Positions 1 through 11,500 of a DNA stretch of 64,000 nucleotides are shown here, piece after piece. Made by a program: the position numbers and the translations under genes. A model generated the notes under the pieces. The model was not told where the DNA came from. It saw only the letters and a list, made by a program, of their open reading frames with translations, and did no database searches. The stretch is taken from positions 1,426,001-1,490,000 of the forward strand of contig NZ_CP108508.1 of assembly GCF_035917275.1 (NCBI RefSeq). The letters run 5' to 3'. The stretch's first letter is position 1. The number at the start of each line of letters is the position of its first letter. Source of the stretch: Streptomyces sp. NBC_01237. Lineage in GTDB: Bacteria; Actinomycetota; Actinomycetes; Streptomycetales; Streptomycetaceae.

Positions 1-593
1 TCATCGGCGCGATCGGGTTCTGCGCGGTGTTCGCCGAAGGTGCCAGCATGGACTGGTCGGCGGTCTATCTCCGGGACATCATGGGCAGTTCCGCGGGTCT
101 GGCGGCCGCGTCCACCACGGCGTTCGCGCTGACGATGGCGGTGGCCCGGATCGCCGGTGACCGGATCGTCGACCGGTTCGGGGCGGTCCGTACCGTGCGG
201 GTCGGGGGCGCGCTGGCGACCGCCGGCGGTCTGCTGGTCGTGCTGTCGCCCGACCCGGCGGTGGCGCTGTGCGGCTTCGGACTGCTGGGCCTCGGTGTGG
301 CCGTCGTGGTCCCGCTCGCCTTCGCCGCGGCCGGGCGCAGCGGACCGAACCCGAGCCAGGCCATCGCGGGCGTGGCCACCATCACGTACACCTCGGGGCT
401 GATCGCCCCGTCGGCGATCGGCTCGCTGGCCGAGGCCACCTCACTGGTCGTGTCGTTCGGCCTGGTGACGGTGCTGGCGTTCGGTCTGGTGCTGGGGGCC
501 GGGGTGCTGCGGGCGGGCGACCGCAAGGTCACCGGCCCGGCCGGCCCGGACACCGCGCCGGCGAAGAGCGGGGCGGAACCGAGCGGGAGCTGA
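1..593 (+). CDS. MFS transporter, C-terminal part (5' end outside window)
   Basis: This is the 3' end of a polytopic inner-membrane permease; the reading frame is open from the first bases, so the start lies before the window. The visible ~196 residues contain about five hydrophobic segments with short charged loops. A motif reading AEGASMDWSAVYLRD resembles the seventh-helix region of small-molecule/sugar MFS permeases, and the loop ARIAGDRIVDRFG resembles the conserved MFS loop GxxxDRxGRR. The last ~35 residues are a polar Pro/Ala/Gly tail, presumably cytoplasmic. The substrate cannot be told. It is followed by a strong hairpin, so it probably ends its own transcript. Family assignment is fairly secure; function beyond transport is not. 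Confidence 0.75.
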   Translation, partial: IGAIGFCAVFAEGASMDWSAVYLRDIMGSSAGLAAASTTAFALTMAVARIAGDRIVDRFGAVRTVRVGGALATAGGLLVVLSPDPAVALCGFGLLGLGVAVVVPLAFAAAGRSGPNPSQAIAGVATITYTSGLIAPSAIGSLAEATSLVVSFGLVTVLAFGLVLGAGVLRAGDRKVTGPAGPDTAPAKSGAEPSGS

Positions 594-623
594 GGCGGCC
601 CGGGGCACCGCTCCGACGCGAAC

Positions 624-685
624 GCGGCAGGCGCCCCGGCTCCCGGAGGTGAGAACCGCCCCCGGGAGCCGGGAGTACCTGCCGC
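624..685. terminator. Long interrupted hairpin, bidirectional terminator
   Basis: Two nested perfect arms are visible. The outer stem pairs GCGGCAGG (624-631) with CCTGCCGC (678-685). The inner 12-bp stem pairs CCCGGCTCCCGG (635-646) with CCGGGAGCCGGG (662-673) around a 15-nt loop. There is no T-run, as is common in Streptomyces. It lies between the convergent MFS gene and the golvesin-like gene and could serve both. Confidence 0.7.
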
Positions 686-714
686 GCTCATACGGGTGCC
701 AGGGACCCGCTCAT

Positions 715-777
715 GCGTGCGTGGGCCTGCGCATTGCGTGCGTGGGCCTGCGCATTGCGTGCCTGGGCCCGTGCGTG
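715..777. repeat. Short tandem repeat, ~21-bp unit, about 2.7 copies
   Basis: The unit GCGTGCGTGGGCCTGCGCATT occurs at 715-735 and again at 736-756, followed by a diverged partial copy. It lies in the 234-bp gap between the MFS terminator and the 3' end of the golvesin-like gene. No coding role is apparent; probably slippage-derived spacer DNA. Confidence 0.6.
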
Positions 778-827
778 CGGTGGTGCGTGAGTCCCGCTCA
801 CACGATGTGTGGTGCCGCGCCGGTCTC

Positions 828-2486
828 TCAGCCGGTGCAGGTGACCTTCAGAGCGGATATCGCGTGGTGCTCGTAGTTGTTGTCCTCACCGCGGTCGTGC
901 AGCTGCACCGAGAGCTTCTTGGCGTCCACCGCGAAGGTGCCCGGCACGTTGTACCAGGTGCCGCGACGCTCCTTCTGGCGGACGTAGTAGGAGCCGACCA
1001 GGTTGCTGGTCCTGGGCAGGAACCTGTCGTAGACGGTGTAGTAGCTCGGGTTGCCGCCCACCCGCACGATGTCGGAACTCCCGGGTACGTGGACGGAGAT
1101 GCTGCACTTCCTGGCGCTGTCGGGCAGGTCGAACAGCCAGGTCGCCGATCCGCCCGAGTCCTTGGAGGAGCTGCCGGACATGGGCATGGAGAGGTACTTG
1201 CCGTCGCAGCCGTACCCTCCGAAGCCACCGGTGTGGGTGGCCCAGCCCTCCTTGCCGTCGCTGTAGTAGCCGGACTTCTGGAAGCGCTGGGTGTCGCATT
1301 CCGGTCCGGACACACCGCTGTACACCACGGTGGGCGCCGACTTGGGCGCCGTACCGGCCGCGGGGGCCTTGGCCGGAGTCTTCGAGCTCTTGGGGTCGGG
1401 GGCCTTGTCGCCGGTTCCGCTCTTCGACGCCTTGTCGCCCTCGCCCTTGGTGCCCTTGTCCTTCGTCCCGGTGGAACCGTCCGCGGATTTCCCGCCCACC
1501 CCGCTGTCGGCCCGGACGTCCCCGCCCGTGCCCGTGCCCTTGTCGAGCCGGGCCGGAGTCTTGCCCGGATCATCGCCGCCGGCCTGCCGCTTGCCCTCGG
1601 TACGGTCGGGATCGGTGCCCGGTACGTAGCCGCCGGCCCGGCCGTCCGCCTTCCAGGCCGCCGCCTGTTCCCGGCTCTTCGGCTTGGCCTCGTCCTTCTG
1701 GGCACCCGCCACGACGAAGGGGGTCGCCAGAAGCAGCGCGCCGGCGAAGGCGGCCGCGACGACCATCGGGCGCGAGACCCGGCCGGGGCGCTCCGGGGCG
1801 CCCCCCTCAGCCGCCGAGGCCCCGCCGGGGGGACCGGAGGAGGCTGCGGCGACCGCGGTCGCCGTGGCGGCAACGGTCGTTGTGGCGGAGGCGGTCTCTG
1901 TGGCGGAGGCGGTCGCCTCTGCGGCGCCGGCCGTCGTCCCGGAGGCGGAGGGCTCGCTCGCGGGGGTCGATGCCGCGGTGGCCGGCGGTGTCTTCGCTTC
2001 GGCCGGCTCCCCGGCGGCGCTCTCCGCAGCACCCGATGAGGCGGAGGGCGTGGCGCTCCCCGAACCGGTGGTGGGCACCGCGGCAACCTTGCCGGCCGTC
2101 GGCGCCGGCTCTTCCTCGGCCGCCGCGGCGCTCTCGCCGTCCGGTCGTCGCTCGGACCCGGAGGTGCCCCTGCCGATGGAGACTCCGGCCGCGTGCACCA
2201 CCGCCGGGGTTTCCGCCGCGGGCTCGTCGGGCTTCTCCGGACCGGGTTTCGAGGCGGTCGGCGTCCTCGCGCCGCCGGTGTCCTTACCGCCGGTGATGCC
2301 GCCGTCGCCGCCCTCCGTCGACGTGGGGGACGGCGGCGAGGACGGGGCGCCTATGCTTCCCGGGGCTCCGGAGAGCGCCTCGCTGTCGGGCGCCGGAGTG
2401 CCCACGGCCTCACCCCGGTTGCGCGCGGGCTCGCTCTCCTCGGTGGATCGCACTCGCTTCACGGGTGAGCCCTCTTTCCCTGCCAT
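828..2486 (-). CDS. Single-pass membrane protein with golvesin/carbohydrate-binding-like C-terminal domain
   Basis: 552 residues. The first ~235 residues are Pro/Ala/Ser/Glu-rich and probably disordered, followed by one hydrophobic helix (residues ~239-262). A Lys/Asp/Gly/Thr-rich linker runs to ~385, and a compact C-terminal domain (~385-552) is rich in Trp, Tyr and Gly with several Cys. That domain contains segments such as TWLFDLPD and GTWYNVPGTFAVDAKKLSVQL, which resemble the golvesin/xanthan-lyase-type beta-sandwich found on secreted actinobacterial enzymes. A type II topology with the domain outside is inferred. Start: ATG with GAGGAAAG upstream. It lies 73 bp downstream of the giant ESX-linked gene on the same strand, so it is probably the last gene of that operon. 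Possible roles are a cell-wall anchor, a receptor or a protective partner for the giant protein; none is shown by sequence. Confidence 0.7.
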   Translation of the reverse strand: MAGKEGSPVKRVRSTEESEPARNRGEAVGTPAPDSEALSGAPGSIGAPSSPPSPTSTEGGDGGITGGKDTGGARTPTASKPGPEKPDEPAAETPAVVHAAGVSIGRGTSGSERRPDGESAAAAEEEPAPTAGKVAAVPTTGSGSATPSASSGAAESAAGEPAEAKTPPATAASTPASEPSASGTTAGAAEATASATETASATTTVAATATAVAAASSGPPGGASAAEGGAPERPGRVSRPMVVAAAFAGALLLATPFVVAGAQKDEAKPKSREQAAAWKADGRAGGYVPGTDPDRTEGKRQAGGDDPGKTPARLDKGTGTGGDVRADSGVGGKSADGSTGTKDKGTKGEGDKASKSGTGDKAPDPKSSKTPAKAPAAGTAPKSAPTVVYSGVSGPECDTQRFQKSGYYSDGKEGWATHTGGFGGYGCDGKYLSMPMSGSSSKDSGGSATWLFDLPDSARKCSISVHVPGSSDIVRVGGNPSYYTVYDRFLPRTSNLVGSYYVRQKERRGTWYNVPGTFAVDAKKLSVQLHDRGEDNNYEHHAISALKVTCTG

Positions 2487-2559
2487 CGACTTTCCTCATC
2501 CTCTCGATCGCTCTACGGCGAGCTCAATTCCCGCCCGAACCATTACACATGACGACCTG

Positions 2560-5500
2560 TCACCTTTCGTAACCCTGGTTCTCGCTCTCCGCTGTCAGCC
2601 ACTCGATGGCCTCGTGGAAATGCCTGCCCTGGCCCTGGAACCGGCCGTACTCGCCCCGTTGGAGGTTCCTCACCCCGAACTCGGCCTCCAGGTGCTCGTT
2701 GAGCACCTGGAGCATGGGGAACGGCCCCGAGGAGGCCGGGCCCGCCAGCTTCATCTCGTCCGCTTCCTCAAGTCCGCGGATCTTGTCGGCGACCTTCACG
2801 ATCAGCCGCTCGATGAACGCCGACTCCCGCTGCGCGGAGATGAAGTGGTTGCCGTAGCCGCCGGTGTCGAGCAGGTGATCGACCACGGCGCGAACCTGCT
2901 GCGCGGTCGGCGGCCCGGTCGGCGGCACATAGGCGACACCTTCCAGCTCCGCCTTCCGCTCCAGTGTGAGATTCAGACCCGCCACGTCACGGATGAGCGG
3001 GCCGAACACGGGCAGGTCGTTCTGCCGGAGCCCCGGGGTGTTCCCGGCGTCGGCGAGGTCGATCGTCCCGGGGCCCAGGTCCACATCGGCGTACACCCCG
3101 CCGTGCGTCCTGAGGATGCTGTAGCGGGCGAGGTCGGAGGCGAACGGGTACGCGCCGCCCGCACTGGCCACGGCGAAGGAGTCCGCCAGGCGCGGGTCGA
3201 TGACGGTATCGATCTGCATCCGCGTCAGCCCCGTCGTGGTCCGGATCCTGAGCAGGGTGGTCCGGCTCAGCTTCGTGTTGCCGTCCGTCCACAGGTTGGT
3301 GTTCCAACCGGCGCTGCGAGCCGCGCGGACCCACGCGAAGATGTTGGTGAGCGCGGCCGTGGGCATGTCGCCGCCGAGCCAGACGAAATGGATCTCGCGC
3401 GGAACGGGGGGAGCCGGCGGGGCATCCGTCGCGAGCGCGTCGAACTGAACGCGCAGATTCTCCAGATAGCCCGGCGGGACGTCCGACGCCCCCAACCGGT
3501 CCAGGAGCAGGTGCACGGCGTCGTAGTCGCCCCGCGCGAGCGAGGTGAAGACGTACTTGCGTACCGATTCCTCGTCGTCGGCGCGCAGGAGCTGCGGGGC
3601 CACGCCGTCCTCCCGGTAGGAGATGTCCAGTGACGGTTCGGGCGCCGGCTCGGCGGCCGCGTCGTGGTCCGGCTGCGGAGGTACGGGCGCCGTCTGCTCG
3701 GTCTGCGTCCCGCCCGGCGCCTGGTCGTCGGACGTCGTCTGCGCCTCCCCCTGCTCCGTGCTGCTCTGCGGGGCGGTGTTGAGGGCTTCGAAGATCATGT
3801 CCGAGTACGTGGGAGCGGGCTGGTCGGCCCGCTTCGGGACGGGTGCCACGGCGGGGCCGGATTCGAGGGCCTCCCCCGCCGTGATCCACCGGCCGCGGTG
3901 GTGGGTGACCGGGTCCGCGAGCAGACCCAGGACTCCGGTGGCACCTTCGGCCCCGGTCGCCGGGCGCGCGTGACCGACCTCGACGTCGGGGGCGTACCAG
4001 AGACGTCCGGGCAGGGCGTGTGCCGCGTCGCTCGCGATGCTCCCGCCGTCGGTGGGCCGGGGCTTTCCGGTGTCGCAGGCGACCAGCACGACCGGAGCCG
4101 GGGGCTGCGCGGGGTCCCTCAGTGTCTCCATGAAACGCGCGAACTGGGCGCCGTCGACCTCCAGCGGTTTTTCGCCCACCACATGGAGTTCGATGCCGTT
4201 CACGGTGGCGTGCGCGTCGAAGAACAGCGGCGTGAGGGGATTCGGCGCCTCCTTCGTCGGCGCGCCGGTCTGCCAGGGGACCTCTCCGCTCGGGGAGGCT
4301 TCGTCGGTGTGGGGGACGTACGTCCCGTCGTCCGCGGTGCGGTAGTGCGCGAACAGGTTCTCGTCCGAGCGGTACGTGGCGTAGAAGTCCTTGCGCGGAG
4401 CCCAGTCCTGCGGGGTGTGCGAGGCGAAACCCAGTGTCCTGCCGTCGGCACCACGGATCAGCTGGAGTCCCTCGTGGACCTGGCCGTAGGTGACCCTGCG
4501 CCCGTCCCTGCCCGTGAGCACGGCGTCCGGCGTCGGGCTGGCGACGGTCCGTGCGAGCAGCGATTCGGCCGAGGGCGAGGAGAGGGGCGGGTGCGTGGCG
4601 GAGAGCCCGTCGCCTGCCGAGAGGGTGACCGGGCTGTTGGTGAGGAACCCCGGCGCTCCGGAGAAGGAGCCCCCGCCGCCGCTGCCTCTGCCTCCGCCGC
4701 CCGTGGGATTGCCCCGGAGCGTGCCGGCGATTTTCTTCAGCTTCTCCCGCACCGTGGCGGTGCGCTCGACGGGCGGCGGTGCAGGATCAGTGTCGTCCGA
4801 GCCGGCCAGGGACGCCGTTTCCTGGTTCGCGCTCTCCGCGGTCACCCAGGTCAGATCGATCCAGGTGTCCCGGGCCGCGTCCGTGGGGCTGAATCTGCGT
4901 GATCCCCTCATGGTGGTCGTCGGCCGGGAGGGGTTCTCCCTCACCCACTTGCGGTTGTAGTCGTTCATCTTCGTGTCGATGAACACCGGCCCGGTGATGC
5001 TGGCCACGTCCCGCCTCTTGATCTCCCCTTCCTTCACCGCCCGTTGTTCCGGCGACAGGGCTCCCAGGTCCACGAGGTTCTTGAGCAGGTATTTGAGGAA
5101 GCGGTTCCGCGGGTGGGCGGCGATCAGAGCGTTGTTGAACTCCCCCGTGGCGTAGCAGTCCACGGCCGCGGCGCGGATGTTCTCCGGGGTCAGCGGCTGT
5201 TCCGGCTCCCCTGTCGCAGCGGGGCCGATATGCCTGCGCACGCTGCTCTCGTCCCTCAAGCGGGGCCCGAACATGGGCAGGGCATCGTCGACGGGCATCC
5301 GCACGCCGTCAGGCGGCAGGTCGACCCCGCCGGGCGCCAGGTCGACGTCCAGGTACACACCGCCCTGCTCGTAGAGGATGGCGTACCGGGCGGCGTCCGA
5401 GGCCATCGCGAAGCTCCTGTGCTTCTGACCTTCTCCGTAGAGGACCCGCGCCTTCGACAGCGGGTCCTTGGTGAGCGCGTTGTGCCACTTCTTCTCGAAC

Positions 5501-8500
5501 AGTGAGTCGATGGGAGCGTTCACGACCGATTCGCCCTGCGCGAGCCTGTCCAGGAATCGGCGGTTGTTGGCCGCGCCGTTCTCGTCGGTCCAGATCCTCA
5601 TCTCCCAGCCGGACTCCCGGGCCTTGACCGCCCAGGTCCGCAGGTTCGTCTGCGCGGCGGGCGTCATCGCCGCGCCCATCCAGATGAAGTTGAGCTTCTT
5701 GGGAATGGGCAGGGCCTCGCCCGTGCCGCCGCCCAGGCGCAGCACGCCGGGGTCGGACGGCGGCTGATCTTCGGACGGGGTGTTGAGCAGGAGTTTGTCC
5801 GCGCCGTGCTGGGCATTCGGGGTGTCGGTGGGGTTCGGGGAGAGCACGCTCTCCTTCACCTCATGATCCGGACGTATGAGCCCGTCCCCCGCGTCGGCCG
5901 GCCCGCCCGCGGTCACCCATTGGCCCCGTCGTTGCGTGGCGGGGTCCGCCAGCAGCGCCAGCACACCCGTGGCTCCGTTCTCCCCCGTCGCGCTCGCCTT
6001 CGACGCATGGCCGACCGGGACATCGGGTGCGTACCAGCGCCGTCCGGGCACGGCCTTTACCGCGTCCGCGAGGACGCTTCCGCCGTCCGCCGCCCGGGGA
6101 CCGGCGGTCTCGCAGGCGACCAGCACCACCGGGGCGGGGGGCTGCGACGGGTCCCTCAACGTCTCCATGAAGCGCGCGAACTGGGCGCCGTCGACGACCA
6201 GCGGAAGCTCGCCGCGGATCTGGAGCTTGACCCCGTCGCGGGAACCGTGCGCGTCGAAGAAGAGCGGCTTCGGGGCCTTCTGCCCGGGAGGCGCGCTCGT
6301 GTCGGAGTGCCACGGAACGGTACGGGGTGACGATTCGTCGTCGGCCACCGGGGCGAACTTTCCGCCGTCCGTCTTCCGGTAGGTCGCGAAGGACGTCTCC
6401 TCCGCCCGGTACTTGGCGTAGAAGTCCTTGCGGGGGGCCCAGTCCGTGTCGCTGTGCGACGCGTACCCGATGGTGTTCCCGGAGGCGTCGCGGATCGTCC
6501 GCAGGCTCTCGTGGACACGCTCGTACGAAACCGTCCTGCCGTCCTTGCCGACGAGCTCGCCCTTCGGCTTCCCGCCCTGCACGGGGCGCTCCGACGACGC
6601 GTCGATGCCGGTCAGCAGCGTGCCCTCGTTCGGCAGCAGAGCCGGACGCGACCTGAACGTTCCGCTCCCCCACCGGCTCGGGTGTCTGACCGTGTCGGCC
6701 AGGCGCCCGATGAGGGTTCCCTGCCGGGACGGCGCGGACGTCGTCCCGGGGACTTCCAGGTTCTCGCTCTCGGCCGTCAGCCAGTCCAGCCGCGTCCAGT
6801 CCTCCCAGTCGGATGCCCGGATGCGGAATTGGGAGGGCGGCCGCCGGAAGGTGTATGTCGTCTCGTCCGCGCTCCGGAGGGACTTGGTGTGCTCGTCGAG
6901 CTGCCGCGAGAGGAAACCCGGACCGGTGCTCCCGGCCACGTTCTTCGACTTCATGGCCGCTTTGAGTACGCCGCGGACGTATTCGTCCTTGCCCTTGATG
7001 TCCGGCAGGGCGTCCAGGACCCGTTTCATGAAAGGACTCTCGGGATGAGCGACGATGAACTGATTCCCGAACAGACCCTGTTCGTACGCCGCGGCGGCGG
7101 CTTCCTGAAGGCGGTCCGCCACGGGGGCGTTCTCGTCGAGTCCGAGTACCTTTCGCGCGCTGGCCATGTTCTGCAGCATCGGCCCGAACATCGGCAGGGT
7201 GTCGTCGCCCTTCGGCAGCAGGATGCCCTCGGGGCGCAGCATCACGGCTCCGGGGCCCAGGTCCACATCGAGGTACACCCCGCCGTGCTTGTAGAGGAGG
7301 GCGTATCTGGCGACGTCGGAAGCCATCGCGAGGCTGTCCTTCTTCAGCGCGGCCTCGTGCAGGGCGAACGCCTTGGCCGGTACCCGCTCCCCGCCGAAAT
7401 TCTTGTCCTTGGCGAACAGGTCCTTGACCGACCTGTGCTGGACGGTCGCGGAGTCCGCGAAGTCCTTGAGGAATTCCTTGTTGTTCTTCCGTCCGTCTTC
7501 GTCCGTCCAGATCGAGAGTTTCCAATCGGCCTCCCGCGCCTTGTCCGCCCAGGCCTGGAGATTGCCGCGGGCGGCCTCTTTCAGCTCGCCGCCCAGCCAG
7601 ACGAAATTGAGCTCCTTGGGTACCGCGGTGGACGTTTCGCTGCCGGAGCCCACGTAGTAGGTGGGACCGGTGGGAGCCGTGGCGGGGAGCGCGGCGGGCT
7701 CGACGCTCTCGGTCAGGACCGATGCGGTGTGCTGCTGCGTGATCTCCGCGTCGGCGTTGAGCAGCAGGTCCGGTGCCGCGACCGGTACGGCGGCCCGGTA
7801 CCGGTCGTCGGCGAGGTGCAGCACGACACCCGACCGCGTGTTCCCGGCCGCGTCCGTCACCGGTGCGGCGAACGTCAGATGGCTCAGGTCCGGCTGGACC
7901 ACCGTCACGGGAACGCCGAGCACCCGGGCCGCGAGCAGTGCCGCCAGGTCGCCCGCGGAGTGGTTCCAGCCGGTGTCCTTGCGGTCACCGATCTGCCCGT
8001 CGCCCGGCCGCAGCAGTGTCGTACGGGCAAGCTCCAGGCGCTGTACGGGGGTCAGCCGGGCGGCCACGGTGTCCGGGAGGCGTCCGCGCGAGTCGGCGTG
8101 CTCGGCGGCTTCCGCCGCGCCGAGCACGATGGCCGCGTCGGCCAGTTCCTGTGCGGTGAACCGCTCCTGGGGGTCGATCGCGAGGAATTCCGCGAGTTCC
8201 TCGCCGTCCTCCATCAGCCGGTCGGCCAGCCGTTGCCTCAGATGCCCGACGTCCTCGGCGGAGAGACTCCTGCCCGGTCCGTGGAGGCCCAGCTCGGCGA
8301 GGAGCCGGGGATGCGCGCGGCCGACGGCGTCGAGGAGGGAGCGGTGGAAACTCGTCCCGGTGTCGAGGTGGGCGGGCCCGGTGGAGGGCGGCTCCACGAG
8401 CTGGAGGACGCGGCCGTCCGGTGCCTTCAGACCGGTCGGCCGGCCCTGCGTGTCCTCCCCCTGGGCGACGTAGGGCTCGGGGGCGGACTTCACGGCGGAC

Positions 8501-11500
8501 GGACGGACGTAGCCCTCGGGTTCCGGTGCGGGGTGCCAGGGCCTCACGCCCCGTGTCCCGGTGGCGCTTCCTTCCGTCCGCGGGCCCCGGACTCCGCGGG
8601 TGGACGCGTCCACCGCGTCGAAGTTCGCCTGGACGACCGCGAGTTCACGGAAGTCGGCCGTCAGCCGGGTGACCGCCCGGTCGTAGGCCGACCCGGCGTC
8701 CCGTGCCGCGTCGAGGTGCTTGCGGGCCTCTTCCTCGGTCCGTGACTTCCCGGCCCGCCGCTCGTGCATCGCGACGGTGTCGCGGTCGGCCTGCGGGGCG
8801 GCCCGCACGGCCTCCAGCGACGACCGGTAGGCGGCGTCCGCCGCCCGCAGGCGCTGCGCCCAGCCCGCCGCCTTGATCTGTTCGCGGCGTACGGCGTCCG
8901 TGTCCGACAGCGGTCCGGCGTCGTCGAGCCAGACCCCCGTGCGGGCGAGGACGTCCTCCCTCGGGACGAGGCCCGGCAGTTGGGTGAGGCCGGTCGTGGC
9001 CGGGCCGTCGAGCGATGCCGGGCCGTCGAGCGATGCCGGGCCCTCCTGGGACGCCTGGCCTCCGAGGGACTCCAGTGCCGCCAGGACTTCGGTGAGCGGC
9101 GGGTAGCCGACGGCGGCGACCGGGGTCTCGACCGCCTCGACGGCGGGCGGCTCGCTCCAGGGGACCGGCGGCGTGCCGGTGGGGCGGGCACCGGTGACCG
9201 TGTAGTGGTCGACGGCCTTCCAGGCGGCCTCGGAGGCTCCCGCGAGGTGCCGCTCGGCGGTCGCGAGGACACGGCGCTGGTTGGCGAGGTCCTGCTGGGC
9301 TTCGGCGTACCGCGACCGTGCCGTGGCGAGCCGCTGCCGCGCCGCCGTCACGTCCGGGCCGGGAGGAGCCGGCGTCTCCAGAAGGCGCCGCAGCTCCGTG
9401 TGGAGCGCGGAGACCTCGCTGCCGAGTGCGCGCAGGCGCCGCTCGGTGCCCTCCGCCTCCGTGGCGGCCTCGGTGTACTTCTTGGTCTGCTCCTTGACGA
9501 TGTCGGCGGCGGCCTCGACCTCGGGCGGCAGCAGTCCGTGCTCCCGCGCGACGTCGAACGACACCCACATCGTCACTCCGTCCTGCACCGTGTGCTCGAC
9601 GGTGACCGGCGGCCTGGATCCGGGCCTGAGCGCCGGCGGGACGACGGGCAGGTCCGCGATGCGGTGCGACGCCTTCGCGGTCTGCAGTACGTGCAGGGGC
9701 GCCTGGATGAGCACCGCGCCACCGGCGAACGGCTTGAGCGTGGTCAGCGCGGAGGTCCGGCGGTCGGCGGCGCCGCCCGACGCGTCGGAGTCCGTCCAGC
9801 CCGGGACGGCGGCCGTGGACTGGACCAGGGGCTGTGTCTCGAAGGCCGGTCCCGCGGTCATCGCCGGTGCGTGCGATTCGGTGATGTCACCCGTGTAGGT
9901 GTCGTTGTCCATGGTCCGCCGGCTGCCGCCGAGCCCCGCGCCCGGGTCCACCGCCAGCAGCCGGGCCCGCGACAGATCGACGTCGGCGGAGATCTTCAGC
10001 GTCGCGTCCGTCCCGCCGATCGTCGATGTGGTGTCGTGCAGCGTGACGGTCAGGCCGTCGCGGACCATCTGCGGAAGGTAGGCGCTCAGCACATCGGTGC
10101 TGATGCCGCCCTTCAGCACCTCACCGGCGGCTGTACCGGGCCGCGTCAACACCGTCCGGCGCACATAGCGGCCGTTCCCGTCGGTGGGCATCACCGTCGC
10201 GGCGTCGGTCGTGGTGCCACGGCCCTTGACGGCGAGGTCGACGGCGTACGCCGCGGCGTCGCGGAGGACGGTGATACCGCCGACGGTGGTGACGACGACA
10301 CTCTCCGGGCCGGTGGCGAACAGTTTCCGGCCCGCCTCGTTCCGCTGCCGGAGCGGCACGGCCTGCTGCTGGTCGGGGGGAAGCAGCATCGGGCGGGCGG
10401 GCTCCGGGGGCGTGCCGACCGCCTGCGACAGGGGCTGCTTCGGTTCCGTCCTGCGCTGTTCGGTCTGCTGCTGTTCGGTCTGTTGCTGTTCGGTCTGCTG
10501 CTGTTCGGCGGTCCGCTGTTCCGTGCTCTGCGGTCGGGCGAGGCTCAGCGGCAGCACCACCTCGGCATCACCGACGGGGTACGTGTGGCGCACCACGGTC
10601 CCGTCCGGCAACTCCAGCGTGAACGTGACGCTGAACCTCGTACGGCCGGTCACCACCGGCCCCTCGAAGGCCACCTGGGCGCTCACGGCGTCGGTGACCG
10701 CGTGGGCCAGGGAGGACGAGCGGGTGGACCCGACGCGGTCGTCGAGGGTGAAGCCACCGCTGCGCAGACCCGGGCGGTCCAAGACGGTGGGCACCTCTCC
10801 GAGCCGGTATCCGGCCTCGTACCCGCGCGCCAGCTTCTCCGTGACCGTCTCCCCCGTGGACGTGGGCCGGGCGATCGTGGGCTTCACGTCGTGGCGCAGC
10901 GCACCGGGGGTGAAGCCGTCCCGGGTCAGGGTCACGGTGAAACTGGCGTCCTTGGCCGGTCCGATCTTGTTCCGGGCCAGGCGCAGGGAGGTGCCGCCGT
11001 TCTCCATGCCCGACTGCAGGGCGCGGATGCCGGACGGCGACAGGGTGGTCATCTGCCGTGCCAGGCCGCCGAGCTGGTCGGCCAGCAGGCTCTTGGGCCC
11101 GAGCCAGCTCTTGTGCCGGGGCAGGGTCTCCAGCATGCGGTTCGTGAACTCATGGATCGCTCGCGACATATCGATGCGGCCGACCGTGAGCGTGGCGTGC
11201 GGGGCCGCCTCGACGGCGGTGTAGAGCTGCTGGGGCGGCGGAGCGGTGAGACCGTCGTCGAAGAGACCGGCCTTCCGCGCCTCGGCGAGCGGCATCCACA
11301 CGAGCAGGCCGTCGGGGATCTCCACGACCCGGCCCTGGGGCGGCCGTCCGCGCATCGCCTCCATGGGTGCCCGGAGCAGACCGGACGGCTGGGAGCGGGC
11401 CGCGAGGTGCCAGGCCACATCGGCGCCGACCAGGACCATCGGGCCGGTGTACTGGACCGTGTGGGCGGGGTTCGCCGAGAAGGTCTCGGCCGTGGTCGCG

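Noticed and set aside
696..2039. A 447-codon plus-strand frame over the golvesin-like gene
   Set aside because: Composition and repeats mirror the real minus-strand protein, which has a recognisable domain, a membrane helix and a ribosome site.
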